NCBI RefSeq assembly: GCF_020880995.1
Contig: NZ_JAJISD010000008.1
Coordinates: 1-64,000 of the forward strand
Source of the DNA: Reyranella aquatilis
Lineage (GTDB): Bacteria > Pseudomonadota > Alphaproteobacteria > Reyranellales > Reyranellaceae
Length of the DNA stretch: 64,000 nt
Direction: 5' to 3'
Part shown: one piece after another, positions 42,977-51,574 of the stretch
How the letters are laid out: each line of letters starts with the position of its first letter
Numbering within the stretch: position 1 is the stretch's first letter
Program-made: the position numbers and the translations under genes
Notes under the pieces: model-generated
What the model saw: the letters and a program-made list of their open reading frames with translations, nothing else
Told to the model about the DNA's origin: nothing
The model's database searches: none

Positions 42977-45322
42977 CTACGCTGCTTTCTTTGCGCGATG
43001 GGCCTCGATGGCGGCCCACAGGGACGATGCGGTCACGGGCATGTCGATGTGCTTCAGCCCGGTATGCGGATGGATGGCGTCGACGATGGCGTTGATCACG
43101 GCGGGCGGTGCGCCGATCGCGCCGGCCTCGCCCGCGCCCTTCACGCCCAGCGGATTGGTCGTGCACAGGCTGTTGTGCATGTCGAACTTCACGTGCGGCA
43201 CCACGTCGGCGCGCGGCAGCGCGTAGTCCATGAACGAGCCGCTCATGAGCTGGCCCGACTCGGGATCGTAGATCGTCTTCTCGGTGAGGGCCTGGCCCAC
43301 GCCCTGTCCGACGCCGCCATGGACCTGGCCCTGCAGCAGCAGGGGATTAAGCGCCGTGCCGAAATCGTCCATGATCGAGTAGTTGAGGATCTCGAGCGTC
43401 CCGGTGTCGGGATCGATTTCGAGTTCGCAGATGTGGCAGCCGTTGGGGAAGGTTGCGGCCTGCGGCGTGCGCGTGAAGGCGTCGTCGAGACCCGGCTTGC
43501 CGCCCTCGGGCACGTGCTTGGGATCCTTTGCGGCGCGGGCCACGTCGAACAGGCTCATCGTGCGATCGGTGCCGACGATGCGGAACGTCGCGTCGGCATA
43601 CTCGATGTCGCCCACCGCCGCTTCCATCGCGGAGGCGGCGACCAGCTTGCCCTTCTCGATGATGTTGTCGCTGACGCCCAGTACGGCCGCGCCGGCCACC
43701 GGGATCGAACGGCTGCCGCCGGTCATGCCCTCCGGCGTGAAGTCCGAATCGCCCTGCACGATGCGGATACGGTCGGCATCGACGCCGAGCCGCGCCGACA
43801 TGATCTGGGTGAAGGCCGTCTCATGGCCCTGGCCGTTGGTCTGCACGCCCACGAACACGGTGATCGTATCGTCCTCGTTGAACTTGGCGATGGCGCTCTC
43901 CGGCGCGCCGCCCGAGCACTTCTCGACATAGGTCGCCATGCCCATGCCGCGCCACTTGCCCTTGGCCAGCGAGGCGGCGCGGCGGGCGGGGAAGCCCTGC
44001 CAGTCGGCCTTTTCCATGCCCTTCAGCATGACGTTGTCGAAGTCGCCGGAATCGAAGGTGTCGCCCAGCGCGGTGTTCCACGGGATCTGGTTGGGCTTCA
44101 CGAGGTTGCGCTTGCGGATCTCCACCGGACCCAGGCCGGTCTCGCGACCGATATGGTCGACGAAGCGCTCCAGCAGATAGGCGGCCTCGGGCCGGCCGGC
44201 GCCGCGATAGGCATCGGTCGGGACCGTGTTGGTCATCACGCCCTTCACGTTCACGTAGATCGCGGGCGTCTGGTAGAGGCCGGCCAGCATGCCGCTGCCG
44301 GCCATCGTCGGAATGAACGCGCCGAAATGGCTGAGATAGGCGCCCAGCGCGGCGTGGGTCGTGACCCTGAGGCCGAGGAACTTGCAATCCTTGTCGAGCG
44401 CCATCTCGGCCAGCGAGACATGGTCGCGGCCCTGCACGTCCGACAGGAAGGCTTCCTGGCGATCGGGAATCCACTTCACGGTGCGCTTCAGCTCGCGGCT
44501 CGCCCACACCACCAGCGGATATTCGGGATGCACGAAGATCTTCATGCCGAAGCCGCCGCCCACGTCGCCGGTGCGCACGCGCAGCTTGGGCTGGCCGATC
44601 TTCAGGATCATGTCGGCGACCACGGGACGGATGACGCTCACGCCCTGAGAGGACACCCAGAGGGTCGAGCGGTCGTCGGCCGGGTCGTACTCGCAGATGG
44701 CGCCGCGCGGCTCCATCGAGTTCACGACCAGGCGATTGTTCACGATCTCGAGCTTCACGACGCGATCGGCCTTGGCGAAGGCCGCCTCGGTCCGCGCGCG
44801 ATCGCCCATCTCCCAGTCGAAGACGAGATTGCCCTTGATGTGATCATGGACCAGGGGCGCACCGGGCTGGGCGGATTCGAAGGTGCCGACGGTGTGCGGC
44901 CGGGCCTCGTAATCGACCTCGATCAGTTCGGCGGCGTCCTTGGCCTGCTCCAGCGTCTCGGCGACGACCAGCGCCACCGGATCGCCGACGTGACGCACGC
45001 GGTCCAGCGCCAGCATCGGCCGGGGGGTCTCACCGCGGGGCGTGCCGTCGCGATTGGTAACGGGCACCAGGCAGGGCAAGTCGCCGTAGCCCGCCTTCTT
45101 CACGTCCTCCCCGGTCAGGACCAGCAGAACGCCCGGTGCCTTCCTGGCAGCCGAGGTGTCGATGCTCTTGATGTCGGCGTGGGCATGAGGCGAGCGCAGG
45201 ACATAGGCCCGTGCGGCCGGGCCGGAGAGTTTGGTGTCGTCCGTGTAGCGACCGCCGCCGGTGAGGAGCCTCGGGTCCTCGACCCGGCGGACCGACTGAC
45301 CAATGCCGAACTTCGCCATCAA
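42977..45322 (-). CDS. Molybdenum hydroxylase large subunit (xanthine dehydrogenase/CoxL family)
   Basis: A 781-residue molybdopterin-binding subunit. VRRVEDPRLLTGGGRYTDD opens the family, GDVGGGFGMK binds cofactor, and the catalytic Glu is in GVKGAGEAGAIGAP. At the active-site loop, CO dehydrogenase has AYRCSFR with a Cys ligand; here it is AYRGAGRPE, so this is a form II type enzyme and not a true CO dehydrogenase. Such enzymes normally need a 2Fe-2S subunit (CoxS) and FAD subunit (CoxM); neither is adjacent. The substrate is unknown. Confidence 0.9.
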   Translation of the reverse strand: MMAKFGIGQSVRRVEDPRLLTGGGRYTDDTKLSGPAARAYVLRSPHAHADIKSIDTSAARKAPGVLLVLTGEDVKKAGYGDLPCLVPVTNRDGTPRGETPRPMLALDRVRHVGDPVALVVAETLEQAKDAAELIEVDYEARPHTVGTFESAQPGAPLVHDHIKGNLVFDWEMGDRARTEAAFAKADRVVKLEIVNNRLVVNSMEPRGAICEYDPADDRSTLWVSSQGVSVIRPVVADMILKIGQPKLRVRTGDVGGGFGMKIFVHPEYPLVVWASRELKRTVKWIPDRQEAFLSDVQGRDHVSLAEMALDKDCKFLGLRVTTHAALGAYLSHFGAFIPTMAGSGMLAGLYQTPAIYVNVKGVMTNTVPTDAYRGAGRPEAAYLLERFVDHIGRETGLGPVEIRKRNLVKPNQIPWNTALGDTFDSGDFDNVMLKGMEKADWQGFPARRAASLAKGKWRGMGMATYVEKCSGGAPESAIAKFNEDDTITVFVGVQTNGQGHETAFTQIMSARLGVDADRIRIVQGDSDFTPEGMTGGSRSIPVAGAAVLGVSDNIIEKGKLVAASAMEAAVGDIEYADATFRIVGTDRTMSLFDVARAAKDPKHVPEGGKPGLDDAFTRTPQAATFPNGCHICELEIDPDTGTLEILNYSIMDDFGTALNPLLLQGQVHGGVGQGVGQALTEKTIYDPESGQLMSGSFMDYALPRADVVPHVKFDMHNSLCTTNPLGVKGAGEAGAIGAPPAVINAIVDAIHPHTGLKHIDMPVTASSLWAAIEAHRAKKAA

Positions 45323-45367
45323 ATTCCTCCGTGTTGTCCGGAGGTTAGCCCGGCCGGTGGATGCTCG

Positions 45368-45541
45368 CTACAGGATCGTCCAGACGAAGCCCGCCATGAC
45401 GACCAGCAGGCCGGCGCCGAGGCCGAGCCAGGTTCCTGCCGTCGGGACGCGGATTTCGGCCTGGTCAAGCGCCGGCCTGGGTGATTCCTCGAGGATCTTG
45501 AAGCCCTGTGCCACGGAAAACCTCGCTGACTGCAGTTTCAT
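45368..45541 (-). CDS. Small C-tail-anchored protein upstream of the molybdenum hydroxylase
   Basis: A 57-residue protein with a polar N-terminal half (MKLQSARFSVAQGFKILEES) and a C-terminal helix (GTWLGLGAGLLVVMAGFVW) that could anchor it in the membrane. It lies 45 bp before the large subunit on the same strand. No convincing ribosome binding site is seen, and the ATG three bases earlier is an alternative, so its status is uncertain. Confidence 0.4.
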   Translation of the reverse strand: MKLQSARFSVAQGFKILEESPRPALDQAEIRVPTAGTWLGLGAGLLVVMAGFVWTIL

Positions 45542-45602
45542 CATGCAGCTGCCGGAGGAACGCCGGGCGGAGCTGGACGTTGCTTTGCGGGGCAGGAGTG
45601 AA

Positions 45603-47432
45603 ATGCACATCCAGGACGACGATACCGGTGAGAAGCGCGCCGGACCTGCGACCACGGCCGAGCCGGTCGTCGATTACGTGGCGCTGGCACCGGGACGTGT
45701 CGTCGGGCGCTACGAAGTGCTGGAGGTGCTGGGCCAGGGCGGTTTCGGCATCACCTATCGCGTGCGCGACACCCAGCTCGACCGCGAGGTCGCGCTGAAG
45801 GAATACCTGCCCCCGGCGCTCGCGATCCGCCAGGACGGTGCGTCCGTGCTGCCGCGCTCCACCGAGGTGGCTGAGGATTTCTCGTGGGGACGCGAGCGCT
45901 TCGTAGCGGAGGGCCGCACGCTGGCCGGGCTGCACGATGCGCCGGCCATCGTGAAGGTCTTCGACTTCATCGAGGCCAACGGAACGTCCTACATGGTGAT
46001 GGAGCTGGTCCGCGGCGGAACGCTGGAGGACAGGGTCAAGCGCCGCGGTCCGCTCCAGCCGCACGAGATCGACACGTTCCTGCCGCTGCTGCTCGAGGGG
46101 CTTCAGCAGGTTCACGCGACCGGTTTCCTCCATCGCGACATCAAGCCGGGCAACATCCTGTTGAGCGAGGCGGGGGTGCCGACGCTGATCGACTTCGGCG
46201 CCGCGCGCCTGGCGATCGCCGGCCGCTCGTCGACCATGACGGCCATCTTCACGCCGGGCTTCGCCGCACCCGAGCAGTTCACCACCGGCAAGCAGGGGCC
46301 ATGGACGGACATCTACGGCCTGTCCGCGACCCTGCATCACGCCATCACCGGCACTGCGCCGCCCAGCGCCTTCGACCGGCTGCTGGAGGATACCTACCAG
46401 CCGCTGGCCGGCCTGCCGCTCATCGGCTACGCGCCGCAGTTGCTGGCCGGCATCGACGCGGGCCTCGCGGTCCGCTTCGACGAGCGGCCGCCGTCGATCG
46501 CCGCCTGGCGGGCGCTGCTGGGCGGGCCGATGGCGGATGCCAACAAGACGGTGCTGATGCCGCAGCCGGTCGTCCCGCCCACACCTCCCTCGCCGCCGAC
46601 ACCTCCGACGCCGCCCAGCCCGCCCACGGCGCTGGCCGTCGCGCCGCGCCGCAGCCGCCGGCCGGCGGCGATTGCCGCGGGACTGATCGCGCTGCTGGGC
46701 GTGGCCGGCGGGTACTATCTGCTGGCGCGCGCACCGCAGCCGTCGCCGCCGGTCGAAACGGTGGCTGCCGCGCCGGTTGCCACGCCCGCCACGGCGCCGG
46801 AAACCGATCCGGCCGTCATGGCGCGCGAAGGCGAGGACGCGCTCCAGCTCATTCCCGCCGATCGCCAGCGCATCCAGGCGGTGCTCACGTCGCTGGGCTA
46901 CGACACGCGCGGCGCCGACGGCACCTTCGGGCAGCGTTCGCGGGAGATGATCGCGGCCTGGCAGAAAGCGAAGGGGCAGCCGGCGACGGGCTATCTCACG
47001 GCGGCGCAGGTGCCGGCCCTGTTCCGCGAGGCGCCCAACCAGGCCGCACCGGCTACGCGGGCAGGGGGGACGGCGCCACCCCAGACCTTGCCTGCCGCAC
47101 CGAGAGGTGCCGCCACTTACGATGGCGTCTATGGCGGCGGCCTGTCGACCAGTGGCATGGCCGATGCGCCGGGTGTGGTGACCGCCGAATTGAGCATTTC
47201 CGGCGACCGGCTGATCGGCAGGGTCGTGCATCCCGGCTGCGGCGCCTCGTCGATCACGCTCTCGGTGTCGGCGTCCGGCGAGATCAGCGGCAGTGGCCGG
47301 GTGCTCGAAAGCCAGGATTGCTCGATGGCGCCGTTCACGGCCACGGGCAGGGCCTCCGGCAACGGCGTCACGCTGGAAATGCGCACCACCGCCGGCGCGA
47401 TGCGCGGAAGCCTCACGCGGCGCGGCGGCTAA
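45603..47432 (+). CDS. Transmembrane Ser/Thr protein kinase with a peptidoglycan-binding domain
   Basis: A 609-residue PknB-type kinase. The kinase domain (about 37-305) has the glycine loop LGQGGFG, catalytic Lys66 in VALKEYLP, HRDIKPGN (Asp179), and DFG (198-200), all intact. A Pro-rich linker (about 320-345) leads to a helix (354-374). Outside lies a PG_binding_1 domain (about 419-474; VLTSLGYDTRGADGTFGQRS) and a C-terminal beta-rich domain ending in a region with two cysteines. This plan suggests sensing of the cell wall. The ATG at 45603 follows AGGAG; an upstream ATG at 45543 would run antisense through the small gene. Confidence 0.88.
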   Translation: MHIQDDDTGEKRAGPATTAEPVVDYVALAPGRVVGRYEVLEVLGQGGFGITYRVRDTQLDREVALKEYLPPALAIRQDGASVLPRSTEVAEDFSWGRERFVAEGRTLAGLHDAPAIVKVFDFIEANGTSYMVMELVRGGTLEDRVKRRGPLQPHEIDTFLPLLLEGLQQVHATGFLHRDIKPGNILLSEAGVPTLIDFGAARLAIAGRSSTMTAIFTPGFAAPEQFTTGKQGPWTDIYGLSATLHHAITGTAPPSAFDRLLEDTYQPLAGLPLIGYAPQLLAGIDAGLAVRFDERPPSIAAWRALLGGPMADANKTVLMPQPVVPPTPPSPPTPPTPPSPPTALAVAPRRSRRPAAIAAGLIALLGVAGGYYLLARAPQPSPPVETVAAAPVATPATAPETDPAVMAREGEDALQLIPADRQRIQAVLTSLGYDTRGADGTFGQRSREMIAAWQKAKGQPATGYLTAAQVPALFREAPNQAAPATRAGGTAPPQTLPAAPRGAATYDGVYGGGLSTSGMADAPGVVTAELSISGDRLIGRVVHPGCGASSITLSVSASGEISGSGRVLESQDCSMAPFTATGRASGNGVTLEMRTTAGAMRGSLTRRGG

Positions 47433-47474
47433 CCGCGCGTTGTCATTGTGGCGCGGTCATGGCAGAGCCTAGCC

Positions 47475-48530
47475 ATGACCATGAGCCGTTTCCTGAATGG
47501 CGCCGAGGCTTCGCGCCAGTACGGAGTACTGGCCGGGCACTGTGCCGCTTCCCTGATGTGGGCCGATCCGCTGGCCGACGCCGCCGCAGGCGCGTTGCAG
47601 CCCCTCGGGGAGTCGTGGTGGCCGATGGTCCTCAAGGCGCTCGAGCCGGGGGCCGGGGCGCTTCCCGACGCACCGCCCGCACTGGCGGCCTTGATTGCGG
47701 CCCTGCCGCCCGAGCCCACGGCAGAGGAGTGGGAGGCCCTCGAGGCGGGCCGCGCCGCGATCGCCCGTACCGGCAATTCCGCCTCGCTGGTCGTGCAATG
47801 CGCCTTGCTGGCGATCGACGCCTGGGCGCCGCCGATGACCACGTCCCCACAGCAGGCGAGCCGCCAGCTGTCCGAGACGGGAGACTGGTGGCTCAAGCTT
47901 CACGCGCCGGGTGGACTGCGCCGCGGGGCCGATGGGTACAAGGCCACGCTGCGCGTTCGCCTCACCAATGCTTTCCGGCGCCGCGCCGTGCGCGAGACGG
48001 GCACGTGGGACCGGCGTGCCTGGGGGGAGCCGATCAACCAGGGTGATCTTTTCGCCCAGATATCGGCCTTCACCGCGGTGCTGCTCGATGGTCTTCACCG
48101 CATGGGCTATCGGCTGACGCAGGCGGAAAAAGACGGCTACTACGTCTTCTGGCGCTACGCCGCTGCCGTGCTGGGTCTGCACAAGACGTGGCTCGGGATG
48201 ATCGACGCCGAGCGATGCGGCCCGTTCTGGAAAATGTGGCTGCTGGTCAATCCACCGCCCAACGCCCAGGCCCAGGCGCAGGCGAACCGGACGCTCGACG
48301 CATTCGCGCGGACAGGCGGCGGTGCGGCGTTCCTCGATCGCGTCCTCCTGTCGGGCATGACGCACTGGCTGCTGGGCCGGGATGTCGCGCAGGGGCTCGG
48401 TGTGCCGAACGGCCCGATGACGTATCTGCTGCCGGCGATCTATCCGCCGACCTCCTACCTGGCGCAACGACTCGGCGGAAGCCGCGAGCGACGCCTGACG
48501 CGGACGGTCGCGGCGCTGGCCCGTTCGTAA
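47475..48530 (+). CDS. MpaB/DUF2236-family oxygenase-like protein
   Basis: A 351-residue protein of the DUF2236 (MpaB, latex-clearing/rubber oxygenase) haem-protein family. WDRRAWGEPINQGDLFAQIS and the helical GYYVFWRYAAAVLGL segments carry the conserved Arg/His pattern around the haem pocket. The substrate is unknown; the family includes rubber oxygenases and many uncharacterised proteins. It starts 43 bp after the kinase gene and may share its transcript. A start at 47481 is also possible. Confidence 0.75.
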   Translation: MTMSRFLNGAEASRQYGVLAGHCAASLMWADPLADAAAGALQPLGESWWPMVLKALEPGAGALPDAPPALAALIAALPPEPTAEEWEALEAGRAAIARTGNSASLVVQCALLAIDAWAPPMTTSPQQASRQLSETGDWWLKLHAPGGLRRGADGYKATLRVRLTNAFRRRAVRETGTWDRRAWGEPINQGDLFAQISAFTAVLLDGLHRMGYRLTQAEKDGYYVFWRYAAAVLGLHKTWLGMIDAERCGPFWKMWLLVNPPPNAQAQAQANRTLDAFARTGGGAAFLDRVLLSGMTHWLLGRDVAQGLGVPNGPMTYLLPAIYPPTSYLAQRLGGSRERRLTRTVAALARS

Positions 48531-48558
48531 CCAGCGCCGTCCGCGTCTTCTCCAGTCG

Positions 48559-49146
48559 TTACTTCTTCGGCGTGATCGAGACGACCAGCACCGACGTGTC
48601 GATGGCCGTGAGATTGTCGCCGGTCTTGACGCGCGGCAGCTGCGCGCGGCCTTCCGCCGTCGCCGCCGTATAGGTCTGGACCTCGCCGCCGTTGGGATTG
48701 ACGACCGAGATGGTGCCGGCCGACGGATTGACGCCCGTGACCCACCAATTGGCGACGGTCTGCTCGGCCTTTGCGCCGGCGGCGCGGTCGCCCGACGAGG
48801 CGGCGGCGGTGACGCTGACGTCGCGGTCGCGCGGCGTCCGGGCGTTGGGGCCGGAGAGCACGAAGGTGAGCTTGTCCTCGAAGCTGGCCGACACCCGGTC
48901 GCCGACCTTGCTGGTGTCCATCTTCACGCCGGGGCTGACGGTCGAGGTCAGCGAGCGGCCGGCGGGACCGGTGAAGGTCACGGTGCGCTTGGCCGGATCG
49001 ATGGCCGTGATGGTGGCGTCGATGGAATAGGTGGTCACCGTCGAGATGCCGACGATGGGCTGGCCCTGCGCGAACGCGGCGCCGGCGCCCGTGGCGACGA
49101 GCGTGCCGGCGACGGCTGCGGCAACCAGGAAGCGTTTGGTGAACAT
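48559..49146 (-). CDS. Secreted hypothetical protein, DUF5666-like
   Basis: A 195-residue exported protein with signal end near AAFAQ (about 27). The mature part has two similar beta-rich segments: SIDATITAIDPAKRTVTFTG and, in the second half, NPSAGTISVVNPNGGEV. Repeats of this kind (T-x-x-x-I-D-x-x-x-x-T-V-T) occur in DUF5666-like oligosaccharide-binding-fold proteins of the periplasm. Function unknown. GGAGGAGAG precedes the ATG. Confidence 0.6.
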   Translation of the reverse strand: MFTKRFLVAAAVAGTLVATGAGAAFAQGQPIVGISTVTTYSIDATITAIDPAKRTVTFTGPAGRSLTSTVSPGVKMDTSKVGDRVSASFEDKLTFVLSGPNARTPRDRDVSVTAAASSGDRAAGAKAEQTVANWWVTGVNPSAGTISVVNPNGGEVQTYTAATAEGRAQLPRVKTGDNLTAIDTSVLVVSITPKK

Positions 49147-49222
49147 TGACTCTCTCCTCCGTTGTCTTGGCGACGCTAGCATGAGGTTTGGCGGATTTTC
49201 CATCGCCGGCCTGTTACGTTGA

Positions 49223-49240
49223 GATTGAATATGTTCAATC
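49223..49240. promoter_or_regulatory. Perfect dyad before the RlmM-like gene
   Basis: GATTGAATATGTTCAATC is a 7-bp perfect inverted repeat around TATG, 13 bp upstream of the GTG start. It could be an operator or, in RNA, a small hairpin that masks the ribosome binding site, for which no clear sequence is visible here. Confidence 0.45.
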
Positions 49241-49253
49241 TTCGAGCTGCCGC

Positions 49254-50183
49254 GTGATCACCGCCTATCTTGCCGCCGAGGGCCTGGAAAGCCAGTTACG
49301 CGAGGAACTCGCGCATCAGGGCGTCGAGGTTCGAGCCACGCACGGCCGTCTCCTCCTGTCGGATGCCGCGCCCGTCGCCGCGGCCTGGGCCGCCAACGTC
49401 TGGCACGACTGCATCGAGCTGCCGGTCGCGTCGATCGGCACCGCAGCGAAGGCGTTGCGCGACATGCAGCGCAACTGGGCGATGTACGCGCCGCTGCATC
49501 ACCGGCGCGCCGCGCTCATCCAGGAGAAGCTGCCGCACGTCTCGTCGAAGCCCGTGGTGTTTCCCGCCGCGGCCCCGACGTCGCCGCTGGGATCGTGGAC
49601 CCTTCTCGCGCCCGACCGCATGCTCGCGGCGGCCTCGTGCCGTTCGCCCTTCGCCAACGGCGAGGTCGAACTGGTCGAGGACAAGGTCGGTCCGCCCAGC
49701 CGCGCCTACCTGAAACTATGGGAAGCGCTGGTGCGGCTGCGCCGCTGGCCGCAGCCGGGCGAGCGCTGCCTCGATCTCGGCGCCTCGCCGGGCGGCTGGA
49801 CCTGGGTGCTGGCGCGTCTGGGCGCGCATGTCGTGGCGGTCGACAAGGCGCCGCTCGATCCCCGGGTGGCGGCCATGCCCGGCGTCGAGTGGCGTGGCGA
49901 GAGTGCGTTCGCCCTCGAGCCCGGCAGCGTCGGTCCCGTCGACTGGTTGTTCTCCGACGTGATCTGCTATCCGGCGCGGCTGTTGCGGCTGGTCGAGCGC
50001 TGGCGCGCATCGGGACTGGTCCGCAACATCGTCTGCACGATCAAGTTCCAGGGCGAGACCGACCACGAAACCGCAAGGGCCTTTGCGGCCATTCCGGGCG
50101 CCACCGTGCTGCACCTCCACTACAACAAGCACGAGCTCACGTTCCTGCTGCCGCTGCAGTCGCCGGATCCGCTACCGCGATAG
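49254..50183 (+). CDS. RlmM-like FtsJ-fold RNA 2'-O-methyltransferase
   Basis: A 309-residue SAM-dependent methyltransferase. CLDLGASPGGWTWVLARLGA is the SAM motif, and DWLFSDVICYP (Asp), CTIKFQGETD (Lys) and NKHELTFLLPL (Glu) complete the K-D-K-E-like set of FtsJ/RlmM enzymes. E. coli RlmM methylates 23S rRNA at C2498. This protein is shorter in its N-terminal RNA-binding part, so the target is uncertain. The GTG at 49254 fits the family N terminus (VITAYLAAEGLE). The 3' end overlaps the convergent LysR gene by 12 bp. Confidence 0.82.
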   Translation: MITAYLAAEGLESQLREELAHQGVEVRATHGRLLLSDAAPVAAAWAANVWHDCIELPVASIGTAAKALRDMQRNWAMYAPLHHRRAALIQEKLPHVSSKPVVFPAAAPTSPLGSWTLLAPDRMLAAASCRSPFANGEVELVEDKVGPPSRAYLKLWEALVRLRRWPQPGERCLDLGASPGGWTWVLARLGAHVVAVDKAPLDPRVAAMPGVEWRGESAFALEPGSVGPVDWLFSDVICYPARLLRLVERWRASGLVRNIVCTIKFQGETDHETARAFAAIPGATVLHLHYNKHELTFLLPLQSPDPLPR

Positions 50184-51059
50184 TCCACGGCTGCGCAGGT
50201 CGCGGACCGTGTGGTCGACGAAGGCGCGGATCTTCGGGGCGAGAAGGCGGTTGGTCGGATAGACGGCATAGATGCCGCCCGACGGGGTCTCGTGGCTGGC
50301 GAGGACGCGGGCCAGCAGACCCGCCGCCAGCGCATCCGCGATCAGCCATTCCGGAATGGCGGCAAGTCCCAGGCCCGCAAGCGCTGCCGCGCGCAACGCC
50401 TCGGAACTGTTGACGACAAGACGGGGCTGGACCGCCATGGTCTCCGTCCCGATGCGCCAGGTGTCCCGCCACGGGAGCGGCGCGAAGCCGATCAGCCGGT
50501 GGCCGAGAATGTCGCGCGGCTTTCGGGGCGTGCCGTGCTGGGCGAGATAGGCCGGGGCGGCCGCGATGACGACGCGCGATGTCGCGATGCGGCGCACGAC
50601 GAGGCTCGGCTCGGGTCTCTCCACGATGCGGATCGCAAGGTCGATGCCTTCCTCGACCAGCCGCAGCGCGGCGCTCCCGGCGATCAGCTCGACCTCGATC
50701 GTCGGATAGGCGGCGAAGAAGGCGGGCAGGCCGGGCACGATGTAGTGCTCGGCGAAGCCGTCGGGAGCGGCAATGCGAAGCCTTCCGCCGGGCTCCTTCT
50801 GGGCGGCTTGGGCCTCGCTTCGCGCCGCGGCGAGATCGTCGAGCAACTTCCGGCAGTGCCGGTAGAAGGCGCTGCCGGCCTCGGTCGGACGCACGCGGCG
50901 CGTGGTGCGGTCGAGCAGGCGCACGCCCATGCGCTCCTCGAGCGCGCGCACCGTCTCGCTCACCGACGACTTGGCGCTTTGCAGCGCCTGGGCCGCTGCC
51001 GTGAAACTGCCGGTCTCGACGACGCGGGCGAAGGCTTCGATGCCGCTGAAGGCTTCCAT
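50172..51059 (-). CDS. LysR-family regulator 1
   Basis: A 295-residue transcription factor. The winged helix-turn-helix is at about 17-60 (GSFTAAAQALQSAKSSVSET and RTTRRVRPTEAG), and the effector domain covers residues 90-290, with GIDLAIRIVERPEPSLVVR, as in the group near CrgA/DmlR. It is divergent from a small cupin gene, and a perfect 8-bp dyad lies 6 bp before its ATG, which suggests control of both genes. The ATG at 51059 gives the normal N terminus (EAFSGIEAFARVVETGSF). Confidence 0.9.
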   Translation of the reverse strand: MEAFSGIEAFARVVETGSFTAAAQALQSAKSSVSETVRALEERMGVRLLDRTTRRVRPTEAGSAFYRHCRKLLDDLAAARSEAQAAQKEPGGRLRIAAPDGFAEHYIVPGLPAFFAAYPTIEVELIAGSAALRLVEEGIDLAIRIVERPEPSLVVRRIATSRVVIAAAPAYLAQHGTPRKPRDILGHRLIGFAPLPWRDTWRIGTETMAVQPRLVVNSSEALRAAALAGLGLAAIPEWLIADALAAGLLARVLASHETPSGGIYAVYPTNRLLAPKIRAFVDHTVRDLRSRGLSR

Positions 51060-51064
51060 GCGCC

Positions 51065-51086
51065 ATTGTTCGCTCTGCCGAACAAT
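51065..51086. promoter_or_regulatory. Perfect dyad, likely LysR operator
   Basis: ATTGTTCG (51065-51072) and CGAACAAT (51079-51086) form a perfect 8-bp inverted repeat with 6-bp spacing, containing the T-N11-A pattern of LysR boxes. It is between the divergent lysR and cupin genes. Confidence 0.7.
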
Positions 51087-51160
51087 CTGTCCAGAACCAC
51101 CCTCTGCCGTCGTGCCCGGCACGGGACTATCCATGGTTTGTCCCGACAGCGGAGGAAACG

Positions 51161-51574
51161 ATGAGCGAGCAACTTGATGTTCTGGGCGCGCCGATGATCG
51201 TCAAGGCCGACGGCGGCACCGTGGCGGCCTTCGTCGCCGACCATCCGATCCCGCCGGGCTATTTCGTGCCACCGCACCGGCACGACGCCGACGACGAGAT
51301 GCTGCTCGTCGTGGAAGGCGAACTGACGCTGATCGGCGAAAGGGGCGAGAGCAAGGTGCAGGCAGGCGCGAGCGCGACGTTCATGCGCGGCGACCTGCAC
51401 GGGTTTCGCAACGATACGAACGGCACGGTACGTCTGCTCGTCGTCGCCACCCCCGGCCTGCAGGCGGCCGAGATGTTCCGTCATTTCGATCGGGCGACGC
51501 GGGAGGCGGGCCAGCCTCTCGTGCCGTCGCAGATCGCGGCCATTGCCGGCGAGTACGGCGTCCAGTTCGGTTAG
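51161..51574 (+). CDS. Small cupin-domain protein
   Basis: A 137-residue cupin. PPGYFVPPHRHDADDEMLLVVEG and GDLHGFRNDTNGT carry the metal ligands (His in PHRHD, Glu in VVEGE region, and His in GDLHG), as in quercetinase/germin-like single cupins. The reaction is unknown. It is divergent from LysR regulator 1 and probably regulated by it. GGAGGAAACG precedes the ATG. TTAG at its end is shared with the stop of LysR regulator 2. Confidence 0.83.
   Translation: MSEQLDVLGAPMIVKADGGTVAAFVADHPIPPGYFVPPHRHDADDEMLLVVEGELTLIGERGESKVQAGASATFMRGDLHGFRNDTNGTVRLLVVATPGLQAAEMFRHFDRATREAGQPLVPSQIAAIAGEYGVQFG

Noticed and set aside
42977..45322. Carbon monoxide dehydrogenase
   Set aside because: The AYRCSFR-type active-site loop is absent (AYRGAGRPE instead), and CoxM and CoxS are not adjacent.
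42854..45484. A very long plus-strand open frame (876 codons) opposite the molybdenum hydroxylase
   Set aside because: Its translation is rich in His, Arg, Gly and Asp without any family motif, and the opposite strand has a complete, motif-bearing enzyme. Long antisense frames are expected at this GC content. The same applies to 5954-8545 and 57098-59734 on the minus strand.
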